Origin: CAZVNZ01 sp964628515
Lineage (GTDB): Bacteria > Bacillota > Clostridia > Christensenellales > Christensenellaceae
NCBI GenBank assembly: GCA_964628515.1
Contig: CAZVNZ010000011.1
Coordinates: 21,020-85,019 of the forward strand
Reading direction: 5' to 3'
Length of the DNA: 64,000 nt
Shown here: positions 33,576 through 41,690 of the stretch, one piece after another
Layout of the letters: every line of letters begins with the position of its first letter
How positions within the stretch are numbered: the first letter of the stretch is position 1
Notes under the pieces: generated by a model
Seen by the model: the letters and a program-made list of their open reading frames with translations, nothing else
The model's database searches: none
Told to the model about the DNA's origin: nothing
Program-made: the position numbers and the translations under genes

Positions 33576-35273
33576 TCAAATACTTTCTTTTAGTTTTTGT
33601 GCATTTTCTACTAACTCCATTGCATGCACCTGTGCGTTGGCGCTTTCTATTCCTCCTATAAGCCGTACAATTTCCTTTAGTTTTTCCTTTTCGTTTAGGC
33701 TTACTATTTTGGTGTTGGTGGTATTTTTTTCTTCTGATTTTTCTATTAAAAAGTTTTTATCCGCCATTGCCGCAATTTGCGGTAGGTGGGTTACACATAT
33801 TACCTGCCGTGTTTTTGCTATTTGCGCCATTTTTTTGGCTACAACCTGCGCCATTTTACCGCTTATACCGGTATCTATCTCATCAAAAATTAAAGTGGAA
33901 ATATTGTCTGTACCTGCGGAAATATTCTTAAAGGCAAGCATAATACGAGAAATCTCCCCTCCTGACGAGGTTTTAGACAGGGGCTTTAAATCCTCCCCTG
34001 CGTTTGCGCTTATGTAAAACTCGCATTCGTCTAACCCGTTGTTCCCCGTTTGCTTTTCCTCTATTTGTGGCATTGGTGTAAACATAACCTCAAACCGAGT
34101 GTTTATCATGCCTAAATCTTTAAGTTCTTTAATTAGCAAATCCGCCACTTTTTTACCTGCTTTTTTGCGTTTTGCGGAAAGCTCTGTGTATTTTTCGTAG
34201 AGTTTTAAATAAACCTCGTCCTTTTCCTTGTTTAGCTTAATTAGCATACTTTCGGAGTTTAGTAAGTCCTCTATGCGTTGTTTAGAGGTTTCAAAATACT
34301 CTAAAACATCCTCTTCCGTGCCACCGTATTTTCTGAGTAGATTATTAATTAAATCTACACGCATCTCCACCTCGTTTTGCCGTGCTTCGTCAAACTCTAT
34401 GTTGTTTGCAAGGCTGTTTAACTCGTGAGCGCTTTCCTCAAAGGTATAGTAGCTGTCTGTTAAGCGTTGGTGTAAGTCTGCGTATTCTTTGCTGTATTCT
34501 GCAATACTGCCCAAGCTGTCCACCACCGATTTTATAACGCTAACCGCACCGCTTGAGTATTCTGTGCCGTTGTATAGCCCTTCGTACCCTATGTTTAGCA
34601 CTTCGTATATTTTGCCTGCGTTAATTAAAAGGTTACGCTCCTCTTTAAGTGCTTCTAACTCCCCTATTTTTAGTGATGCCTTTTCAATTTCTTCCGTTTG
34701 GTAGGTTAGTAGGTCTATTTCTTCCTGCCTTTTTTTTGTGTCCGTGCCAATGGAGGCAAGGCGGTTATTAATTTGCCCGTACTCTGCAAGCAATTTGTGT
34801 ATTGCGTCCTTTTCTTTTTTTAAGTCCACAAAAGCATCTATAAATTTAAGGTGATTTTCTCTGTACAGTAAGGATTGATGCTCGTGCTGACCGTGCAAAT
34901 CCACAATTTTGTCCGTAAGCCCTTTAAGTATGGCAAGGCTAACCATAACACCGTTTATTCTGCAAATATTTTTGCCTGCGGAGGTTAGTTGTCTTGTAAT
35001 TATCAGCTCTTCGTCTGCATCTATGGCGTTTTCCTCAAAAAAATCTAAAAAACGGTTTTGGTCAATTTTAAAACTGCCTTCTACCACCGCACTTTCAGCA
35101 TGCTTGCCTATAAGCTCTTTATCTGCACGTTCGCCTAAAATTAAGTTTACAGAGTCTATAATAATGGATTTACCTGCACCCGTCTCTCCGCTTAAAATAT
35201 TAAGACCGCCTTCAAATTCTATGGAAAGCTCTTTAATTAAGGCTATATTTTTAATATACAAACTCTTAAGCAT
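33576..35273 (-). CDS. recN: DNA repair protein RecN
   Basis: RecN is an SMC-like ATPase acting early at double-strand breaks. Walker A is GETGAGKSIIIDSV near residue 31; the long coiled coils (about 155-365) are followed by the signature SSGGEISRIMLAFK and Walker B LIFDEIDTGISG. Length (565 aa) is normal. It follows argR by 7 bases, in the tlyA-nadK-argR-recN-spo0A order known from Firmicutes. Confidence 0.96.
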   Translation of the reverse strand: MLKSLYIKNIALIKELSIEFEGGLNILSGETGAGKSIIIDSVNLILGERADKELIGKHAESAVVEGSFKIDQNRFLDFFEENAIDADEELIITRQLTSAGKNICRINGVMVSLAILKGLTDKIVDLHGQHEHQSLLYRENHLKFIDAFVDLKKEKDAIHKLLAEYGQINNRLASIGTDTKKRQEEIDLLTYQTEEIEKASLKIGELEALKEERNLLINAGKIYEVLNIGYEGLYNGTEYSSGAVSVIKSVVDSLGSIAEYSKEYADLHQRLTDSYYTFEESAHELNSLANNIEFDEARQNEVEMRVDLINNLLRKYGGTEEDVLEYFETSKQRIEDLLNSESMLIKLNKEKDEVYLKLYEKYTELSAKRKKAGKKVADLLIKELKDLGMINTRFEVMFTPMPQIEEKQTGNNGLDECEFYISANAGEDLKPLSKTSSGGEISRIMLAFKNISAGTDNISTLIFDEIDTGISGKMAQVVAKKMAQIAKTRQVICVTHLPQIAAMADKNFLIEKSEEKNTTNTKIVSLNEKEKLKEIVRLIGGIESANAQVHAMELVENAQKLKESI

Positions 35274-35280
35274 AAAAAAC

Positions 35281-35730
35281 CTACTTTAGCATATCTTTAA
35301 ATTTATCCGCAATATCTCCGGAAATTGCCTCCGAAGTTGTTGCAACAAAAATTGTGTTATCCCCTGCAATACTACCCATAATACCCTCGAAATTCAGGTT
35401 GTCTATGGCTTCTGCCACCGCATTTGCACTACCCTGCATGGTTTTTACCACAATTAAACTTAAAGAATAGTCGATAGATAGCACCGTTTCTTTAAAAATC
35501 CGTATAAAAACGTCAATATCCTTGCTTTGCTTGGAAATATTTACGCTGTACTTATATTTGCCGTATTTGGTTTGGGTTTTAACAAGGGAAAGCTCTTTAA
35601 TATCACGAGAAATTGTTGCTTGTGTAACCTTAAACCCTGCGTTTTTAAGCATTAATACAAGGTCGTCTTGGGTTTCTATCTCATTATTTTTTATAATTTC
35701 CAATATTTTGTTGTGCCTTAGTAATTTCAT
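35281..35730 (-). CDS. argR: Arginine repressor ArgR/AhrC
   Basis: ArgR controls arginine synthesis and breakdown as an arginine-bound hexamer. The N-terminal winged helix reads KILEIIKNNEIETQDDLV with ATISRDIKELSL as recognition region. The C-terminal oligomerisation and arginine-binding domain has the GSIAGDNTIFV motif (usually GTIAGDDT). Length (149 aa) is normal. It is 13 bases after nadK. Confidence 0.94.
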   Translation of the reverse strand: MKLLRHNKILEIIKNNEIETQDDLVLMLKNAGFKVTQATISRDIKELSLVKTQTKYGKYKYSVNISKQSKDIDVFIRIFKETVLSIDYSLSLIVVKTMQGSANAVAEAIDNLNFEGIMGSIAGDNTIFVATTSEAISGDIADKFKDMLK

Positions 35731-35743
35731 TCTTACCCCTTTG

Positions 35744-36586
35744 TTAATCTGTGCTCCAAAGCGAAAGTTTGCATTTTAGCAACGAAAAGAAGTTTACCTC
35801 TTCAAATCGTATAAACCTTGCTTTAACATCGGATTTTTCTATTATTATGGAGTGGGTGGAGGCAAAATCAAACTCTTCCTGCCCATCTAAAGATATTTGT
35901 GCCGTAATATTTTCCTTATGAGGCACCACCTTTACAATATCCGTAGATTTTAGCACTAAACTTCTGGAATACAAGGAGTGCTGACAAATAGGAGTTACAA
36001 GCAAGCAGTTTACCGAAGGTGCAATTATAGGCCCACCGGCAGAAAGTGAGTATGCCGTAGAGCCTGTGGGGCTTGCAACTATAATACCGTCCCCCATATA
36101 TGTTTCCGCCTTTTTATCATTAATGTATAAATCTAGTCCTATAATTCTTGATACGGCATTTTTGGTTATTACAATATCGTTTAGTGCCAAATGGCTTTGC
36201 TCTTGATTATTTGTGATTAAACAGCCATTGAGCACCATTCGTTTATCTACATGGTAGTTGCCCTGTAAAATGCTTTCTACCGCCATATTAATATCTTTGG
36301 CATAAATTTCCGTAAGAAAACCTATTCTGCCAAGGTTTATCCCAAGAATATTCATTTTACAGCAAATATATTTTTTTGCCGCCCTAAGTATAGTGCCGTC
36401 TCCGCCTAATACAAAAAGCACATCCGAATTACAGGCATCCTCATAATTAGTAATGTTTAGTGCCTTTGCGATACATTCGTCGTAGCAAATATTAAGACTT
36501 AGCTTACTTAGTTGCTCTATAAGCATTTTAGAAGAGGTTAAGGCTTCGTCTTTTTCTATGTTTGCGTAAATACCAAATTTAACCAT
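35744..36586 (-). CDS. nadK: NAD kinase
   Basis: NadK phosphorylates NAD to NADP. The 280 residues have the diagnostic GGDGTILRAAK (residues 61-71), NLGRIGFLTEIY and SPTGSTAYSLSAGGPI, plus a C-terminal beta domain. It has its own promoter (36613-36641) within the 64-base spacer after tlyA. Standard neighbours are tlyA upstream and argR downstream. Confidence 0.96.
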   Translation of the reverse strand: MVKFGIYANIEKDEALTSSKMLIEQLSKLSLNICYDECIAKALNITNYEDACNSDVLFVLGGDGTILRAAKKYICCKMNILGINLGRIGFLTEIYAKDINMAVESILQGNYHVDKRMVLNGCLITNNQEQSHLALNDIVITKNAVSRIIGLDLYINDKKAETYMGDGIIVASPTGSTAYSLSAGGPIIAPSVNCLLVTPICQHSLYSRSLVLKSTDIVKVVPHKENITAQISLDGQEEFDFASTHSIIIEKSDVKARFIRFEEVNFFSLLKCKLSLWSTD

Positions 36587-36612
36587 ACTAAATCCTTTTT
36601 TATTATGCTAAT

Positions 36613-36641
36613 AGTATATATTATTTTATTAAAATATACAA
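36613..36641 (-). promoter_or_regulatory. Sigma-A-like promoter upstream of nadK
   Basis: On the minus strand TTGTAT (36636-36641) and TATACT (36613-36618) are spaced by 17 bases. The start would be near 36606, leaving about 20 bases to the nadK ATG. Confidence 0.5.
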
Positions 36642-36650
36642 GTTGTTAAT

Positions 36651-37430
36651 TTACAGATTTATGTGGGCATTTTTTACAACAGTTACTACATCAAAGTATG
36701 TTTCTTTATGGTGATGAGAAAAAAACGCAAGATATTCTATATTGCCGTTTGGCCCTTTAATGGGGGAATATGTTACGCCACCCACGTAAAAGCCGTAGTT
36801 TTTGCCGTAGTTTATCACGTTATTAATTACTTCTATGTGGGTTGACTGCTCCCTTACTACCCCTTTTTTGCCCACCTTGTTTTTGCCTGCCTCAAACTGC
36901 GGTTTAATTAATGTTACAATTTGCGCATTAGGCGCAACATTTTTAATAGCCGGAAAAATTAAATTTAGAGATATAAACGAAACATCCACACTTACAAAAT
37001 CTATGGGTTTTTCAAATTTTTCTAAGTATCGTGCGTTGGTGCGTTCGTAAAGCTCCACATTTTTATTGTTTCGCAAACTCCAATCAAACTGTCCATAGCC
37101 CACATCTATCGCATATACGTAAGAAGCACCGCTTAGAAGCATACAATGGGTAAACCCCCCCGTAGATGCACCAATGTCCAAACAAACCTTGTTTTGCAAA
37201 TCTATATTAAACTGCGTAATTGCCTTTTTAAGCTTAAGCCCACCCCTTGAAACGTAGGGGCATTCGTCTTCTTTTATGCGTATTTGCACATCATCATCAA
37301 AAGTTTGAGAAGGGTTTTTAACCAAAACGTTATTTGCATACACATTGCCTGCAATTATTTGCGCCTTTGCCTTCTCTCTGCTTTTTGCAAGCTCTTTTTC
37401 CGTTAGGAGTATATCTATACGCTTTTTCAT
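36651..37430 (-). CDS. tlyA: TlyA-family rRNA (cytidine-2'-O)-methyltransferase
   Basis: TlyA proteins methylate rRNA ribose in 16S and 23S rRNA. An S4 domain (MKKRIDILLTEKELAKSREKA) is followed by an FtsJ-like SAM fold, with LDIGASTGGFTHCMLLSGA and the catalytic Lys region YVSRGGLKLKKAI and LIKPQFEAGK. Length (259 aa) is normal. The start overlaps the oapA stop by 1 base, so it is co-expressed with oapA and the RNA upstream. Confidence 0.94.
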   Translation of the reverse strand: MKKRIDILLTEKELAKSREKAKAQIIAGNVYANNVLVKNPSQTFDDDVQIRIKEDECPYVSRGGLKLKKAITQFNIDLQNKVCLDIGASTGGFTHCMLLSGASYVYAIDVGYGQFDWSLRNNKNVELYERTNARYLEKFEKPIDFVSVDVSFISLNLIFPAIKNVAPNAQIVTLIKPQFEAGKNKVGKKGVVREQSTHIEVINNVINYGKNYGFYVGGVTYSPIKGPNGNIEYLAFFSHHHKETYFDVVTVVKNAHINL

Positions 37431-37966
37431 TAGTTGTCCCTTTTTTTAAAGGAAAAGAAATGCACCATAGAGCCTATGGCAAGCACTATTTTTTTACTGT
37501 TTTTTAATGCAAAACTCTTACCTATGGCTTTTCCCGCAACGGTAAACGCACCAATAAGAGAGGATACTACAATGGATATTACTAAAGTATCTACACTTTC
37601 AAAATACACCAATGCTTTGAGGGTAATGGCGGCACCTGCCGCACCGCTTACAATACCGCATACGTCCCCTATTACATCGTTGCAAAAGTTAGACACCACG
37701 TCTGCGTTTTTTAAAAGTTTTAAAGCGTAATGGGCCTTTTTATTTTTTTTGGAAGACATTGCAATAAAGGGCGCTTGGTCGCAACTTGCAAAGGCAACTC
37801 CTACAACATCAAAAATTACACCAACCAAAATTAGTGCAATAAGTATAAGCAAAGCTTGTATTAAAGGCATATCCGCCAAAAAATACTCGGTTAGCACAGA
37901 AACACCGCCTGCAATTATCAGCGTTATAAAAAAAATTTTAATTGTCCAAAACTTAATAACTTTCAT
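37430..37966 (-). CDS. oapA: OLE-associated membrane protein OapA
   Basis: The 178-residue protein has four hydrophobic helices (about 9-25, 35-58, 104-120 and 127-145) and a polar loop between helices 2 and 3. That loop holds a DxxxD motif, D97-VIG-D101, within FCNDVIGDVCGIVSGAAGAA; published OapA work names a conserved DxxxD motif, as I recall. OapA carries OLE RNA to the membrane and links it to stress tolerance and magnesium. The gene directly follows the large noncoding RNA on the same strand and precedes tlyA, the reported OLE locus order. Some databases label this family as CorB-like. There is no clear ribosome site beyond AGGTATT. Confidence 0.85.
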   Translation of the reverse strand: MKVIKFWTIKIFFITLIIAGGVSVLTEYFLADMPLIQALLILIALILVGVIFDVVGVAFASCDQAPFIAMSSKKNKKAHYALKLLKNADVVSNFCNDVIGDVCGIVSGAAGAAITLKALVYFESVDTLVISIVVSSLIGAFTVAGKAIGKSFALKNSKKIVLAIGSMVHFFSFKKRDN

Positions 37967-38017
37967 AATACCTGTTTATTTATGTAACTTAGACGCAAAG
38001 CGCCTTACTATGATATA

Positions 38018-38605
38018 TAAAAAGGTGGTGACAACACGGGTAGACCTTGCAGTATATGGTCAGGTAGGATTTCCCTATCGGCCTACTTTTCGTCGCCGAA
38101 AAAGCGGTTTCCCTTTAAAGCCAACAAAATAACGTTGCCGTACATTTGACCTGATTGCCTAATTATAACCACACTATAATCCCCGCATTGCCTGCGAAAA
38201 CGCATCAGCCTAGGAGCTTTCCTCTTCAGCACAATTCCGGTTTTTAGTCTTTTTTGCCGGTATGGTTTCAGCACCGCTTTTACCCTCTTGCATCGCGAAT
38301 ACAAAAAGGCTGCATTAGCACTATCCCCCATACTAACTCAAGACAGGCTACACTGTACACAGCTTTAACCGCAATACAGGTTTAATCCTAAGCAGTAAAA
38401 TTACTTCCACCACAATAGGTCTCCGCGAAAGAAGGGTCAACGCCCATATGCCCTTATGGATCGCCCTTTTTTCTTAACTCCCAGCACCAGCTCCCGACGG
38501 GGCGTCAGCAGCCAACACAAGAAACTTCATCGATGTGCCCTTTAACGGATTTTTAGGCCCGCCTTCAAAACCGGCAGTACCGACTAGGATACTGCACCAC
38601 CTATG
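38018..38605 (-). ncRNA. ole: OLE RNA (ornate large extremophilic RNA)
   Basis: This stretch of about 590 nt lies between recA and oapA and holds no credible gene on either strand. It is visibly richer in G and C than the coding DNA around it. A terminal helix closes it: AGGTGGTG (minus strand, 38602-38595) with CACCACCT (38030-38023), followed by TTTTTATATAT. The next hairpin is GCAGTA...TACTGC (38595-38574), and a TAGG-GAAAT-CCTA hairpin lies near the 3' end (38065-38077). Size (OLE is about 600 nt), location immediately before oapA and the tlyA-argR-recN neighbourhood all fit OLE. I have not run a covariance search, and ends are approximate. Confidence 0.82.
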
Positions 38606-38611
38606 GTTTTT

Positions 38612-39796
38612 TTATGATTTAGTTTTTCCCGTAACCTTACTTTTGGGTTGAGGTACCGTCTCGGAGGAGGGAAATTCTATATTACCGTCGTCGTCTGCCA
38701 CACAGCCGATAACATCGTTGTATTGTCCGAGACTGTAACTTTTTAGTATTTCCTGCTTAATTTCTTCCGCAACATCGGTATGCTCTGCCAAATATTTTCT
38801 TGCGTTATCTCTACCTTGCCCAATTTGCTCCCCTTTATAAGAGAACCATGCACCCGATTTATTTACAATACCCAGTTGCACACCTAAGTTGATTAGGCTT
38901 GCGGTAAGGCTTACACCCTCGCCGTAGTAGATTTCAAACTCCACCACCTTAAAGGGTGGTGCTACCTTGTTTTTAACTATTTTAACCTTTGTTTTGTTGC
39001 CTATTACTTGGTCTCCTACTTTTATGGATTCTATTCTTCTTATATCCATCCTAATGGTTGCGTAAAATTTAAGTGCCTTACCCCCCGTAGTAGTTTCGGG
39101 AGAGCCGAAGGTTACGCCTATTTTATCTCTTAGTTGGTTAATAAATATAACAATGCAGTTAGATTTATTAATAACGCCGGCTAACTTTCTTAATGCTTGG
39201 CTCATAAGCCTTGCTTGCGCCGCCATGTGTGAGTCCCCCATTATGCCCTCGATTTCCGATTTTGGCACCAGCGCCGCCACGGAGTCTACAACTATGGCAT
39301 CTATTGCACCACTTCTTACAAGGGCTTCTGTAATCTCTAACGCTTGCTCTCCCGTATCCGGTTGAGAAACGTATAAATTATCTATATCCACTCCTAATTT
39401 TTTTGCATAGGTTGGGTCTAAGGCATGCTCTGCATCTATAAATGCGGCAACACCGCCGGATTTTTGAGTTTCTGCAATAATATGCAGTGCAACCGTGGTT
39501 TTACCCGAGGATTCCGGCCCGTATATTTCTATAATTCTGCCTCTCGGTACTCCACCCACTCCTAAAGCAATGTCTATTTCCAAACAGCCGGTAGGTATAA
39601 CGGAGTAGCTTAAATTGGCGGCTGCCTCCCCTAACTTCATTACAGAGCCTTTGCCAAATTGCTTTTCTATTTGAGATAGTGTTACCTCCAGCGCCTTTTC
39701 TTTTGGAGAAATTTCTGCCTCTGCTTTTTTTCCCTTGGCTTTGGTAGTCGTTTCTTCTTTTGTTGATTCTGTCTCAGTTGCTTTTTCTTTTTCCAT
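38612..39796 (-). CDS. recA: Recombinase RecA
   Basis: RecA forms filaments on single-stranded DNA for strand exchange and SOS induction. Signatures are EIYGPESSGKTTVA (Walker A), FIDAEHALDPTYAKKLGVD, VDSVAALVPKSE and the loop region NQLRDKIGVTFGSPETTTGGKALKFYA. The N-terminal 30 residues are Lys/Glu/Thr-rich. ATG 39796 has GAGG 6 bases upstream; a TTG at 39808 would overlap the pgsA stop but has a poor site. The stop codon lies about 10 bases from the first helix of the OLE RNA. Confidence 0.97.
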   Translation of the reverse strand: MEKEKATETESTKEETTTKAKGKKAEAEISPKEKALEVTLSQIEKQFGKGSVMKLGEAAANLSYSVIPTGCLEIDIALGVGGVPRGRIIEIYGPESSGKTTVALHIIAETQKSGGVAAFIDAEHALDPTYAKKLGVDIDNLYVSQPDTGEQALEITEALVRSGAIDAIVVDSVAALVPKSEIEGIMGDSHMAAQARLMSQALRKLAGVINKSNCIVIFINQLRDKIGVTFGSPETTTGGKALKFYATIRMDIRRIESIKVGDQVIGNKTKVKIVKNKVAPPFKVVEFEIYYGEGVSLTASLINLGVQLGIVNKSGAWFSYKGEQIGQGRDNARKYLAEHTDVAEEIKQEILKSYSLGQYNDVIGCVADDDGNIEFPSSETVPQPKSKVTGKTKS

Positions 39797-39804
39797 ACTA
39801 TTCC

Positions 39805-40350
39805 TCAATCTTTCAAAAACTTAGAGTTTTTAACTATATATTCTATGCAAGAGTACACAGATAATGCCACACTAACCCAAATAAGCACCTGTCCTATGGG
39901 TATATTTGTGTTAAAATCGTTAAGCAGTAACAATACTATTGCCACAAACTGCACAACCGTTTTTAATTTACCGGATTTATCCGCCGCTATTACAACCCCT
40001 TTAGATGCTACAAGGGCACGTACTCCTCCTATAATAAGCTCTCTTGAAACTATTATAAGCACAACTATAAAGCTTATTTTGCCATAGTCTTGCAAAAGCA
40101 GCAGGGCTGCCAGCACCAGTAGTTTATCTGCAATAGGGTCCCACAGTTTTCCAAAGTTAGACTCTATCTTCCATTTGCGAGCAAGATAGCCGTCCAACCA
40201 GTCGGTAATTGCCGCTACAATAAATATTATAGCAGAGTATATATACCAATCTTGTATGTTTAACAAATAAAAAATCAAAAATACAGGAATAAGCACAATT
40301 CTAAATAGGGTTATTAAGTTGGGAATGTTATTTTTACGCATAATACTCAA
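39805..40350 (-). CDS. pgsA: CDP-diacylglycerol-glycerol-3-phosphate 3-phosphatidyltransferase
   Basis: PgsA makes phosphatidylglycerol phosphate at the membrane. The CDP-alcohol phosphotransferase motif is clear: TDWLDGYLARKWKIESNFGKLWDPIADKLL near residues 50-80 (Dx2DGx2ARx8-9Gx3Dx3D). About four to five hydrophobic helices are present. The start is TTG 40350 (GGGAG 7 bases upstream, TTGA overlap with the rimO stop) or ATG 40341; the longer GTG-started frame is unlikely. Order rimO-pgsA-recA is usual in Firmicutes. Confidence 0.93.
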   Translation of the reverse strand: MSIMRKNNIPNLITLFRIVLIPVFLIFYLLNIQDWYIYSAIIFIVAAITDWLDGYLARKWKIESNFGKLWDPIADKLLVLAALLLLQDYGKISFIVVLIIVSRELIIGGVRALVASKGVVIAADKSGKLKTVVQFVAIVLLLLNDFNTNIPIGQVLIWVSVALSVYSCIEYIVKNSKFLKD

Positions 40351-41669
40351 ATAAGTTCTCCCACACAATCATAATTATAGGCTTTTGTAATTTTTACATT
40401 GTAAAACTTGCCTTGCTCTAAAACTTTTTTGGCATTAATAAAAATTTTACCGTCCACTTCGGGAATTTCCTCTCTTGAACGCCCGTAATAAAAGCCGGTA
40501 TCCGAATCTTTACCCTCTATTAGTACCTCGTAGTCCTTGTTTATTCTGTCCTTCTTTTTTTCGTAAGAGATGTAGGACTGCAAATTAATAATGGCATCCT
40601 TTCTAAACTCTTTTTCTTCTTCGTCTATTTGCTCCTCCATATCGTATGCAGTAGTGCCACGTTGTGCGGAGTAAGCAAACACCCCTAAATTATCGAATTT
40701 AATTTCCTTTAAGCATTTGGAAATTTCGTCCACTTCCTCCCTTTTTTCCGAGGGGAAACCGACTATTACCGTTGTACGCAAAACAAAGTCTTTAGACTTG
40801 CTTCTTATTCTTTCAACCGTATCGTATATGGATTGCTTGGAGTTTTTTCGGTTCATTAGTTTTAGTATTCTGTCGTCAAAATGTTGCACGGGCATCTCTA
40901 TATATTTTACCACGTTGTCGTATTTAAGCATGGTATCTAAAATTTCGTCCGTTATATCCTCGGGATACATGTATAAAATACGCAACCACTTTACACCCTC
41001 TATTTTTGCGCATTTTTCTATTAAATTACTAAGGGAGGCTTTGCCGTATAAATCTATGCCGTACTTTGTGGTGTCTTGGGCAACTAAAATAATTTCGCTG
41101 TATCCGTCTTTTGCAAGTTTTTCCACTTCGGATGTAATATCCTCCGTTTTTCTGCTGCGATACTCCCCTCTTATAGAAGGTATTACGCAATAACTGCATT
41201 TATTATTGCAACCGTCCGCAATTTTTACGTATGCGGTAGGTTTTAAAGTGGTTACAACTCTGTTGTACTTTGTTTCGTCAAAACTTAAATCCGCAAAGTT
41301 TATGTATTTTTCCCCTTTTAGTACGCAGTTTATTGCGTCTTTAATATCTTTGTAGGCGGCAACTCCTAAAAAGGCATCTACACGAGGCATTTTTTCAAGG
41401 AGTCTCTCTTTGTACCTTTCGGGATAGCAACCCGTTACAATAATGCCCTTTAGTCCGTGAAACCGCTTTTGTTGCTCTGCCTCCAATATAGTGTTTATGG
41501 TTTCCTCTTTTGCTTCTGCAATAAAAGCGCAGGTGTTAATAATTACGATGTCTGCCTCCTCCATAGTTGGCACAAACTCGTATTCATCTTTAAGTAAGGC
41601 TAACATAACCTCTGTATCGATGGTATTTTTGGGACATCCCAAAGAAATTATTCCTAATTTTACAGCCAT
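40347..41669 (-). CDS. rimO: Ribosomal protein S12 methylthiotransferase RimO
   Basis: RimO adds a methylthio group to an aspartate of ribosomal protein S12. Auxiliary cluster cysteines are C12 (LGCPKN), NTCAF and TGCYPERY, and the radical-SAM cluster is CNNKCSYC. The LGCPKN motif and following sequence separate it from MiaB, which is also in this window. A C-terminal TRAM domain has DGKIFINAK. Length (440 aa) is normal. AGAGGGA lies upstream of the ATG. Confidence 0.96.
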   Translation of the reverse strand: MAVKLGIISLGCPKNTIDTEVMLALLKDEYEFVPTMEEADIVIINTCAFIAEAKEETINTILEAEQQKRFHGLKGIIVTGCYPERYKERLLEKMPRVDAFLGVAAYKDIKDAINCVLKGEKYINFADLSFDETKYNRVVTTLKPTAYVKIADGCNNKCSYCVIPSIRGEYRSRKTEDITSEVEKLAKDGYSEIILVAQDTTKYGIDLYGKASLSNLIEKCAKIEGVKWLRILYMYPEDITDEILDTMLKYDNVVKYIEMPVQHFDDRILKLMNRKNSKQSIYDTVERIRSKSKDFVLRTTVIVGFPSEKREEVDEISKCLKEIKFDNLGVFAYSAQRGTTAYDMEEQIDEEEKEFRKDAIINLQSYISYEKKKDRINKDYEVLIEGKDSDTGFYYGRSREEIPEVDGKIFINAKKVLEQGKFYNVKITKAYNYDCVGELI

Positions 41670-41690
41670 ATAATTTCCCTCTTTTTAAAT

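Noticed and set aside
37991..38005. GACGCAAAGCGCC on the + strand, resembling part of a c-di-GMP-I riboswitch
   Set aside because: The other required blocks (GGCAAACC, the GAAA-capped stem and the second arm) are absent upstream, and the strand is opposite to the local genes.
38083..38331. An 82-codon open frame on the minus strand inside the OLE RNA region
   Set aside because: Composition is Arg/Lys-rich with no domain, it has no ribosome site, and it lies within a structured noncoding RNA.
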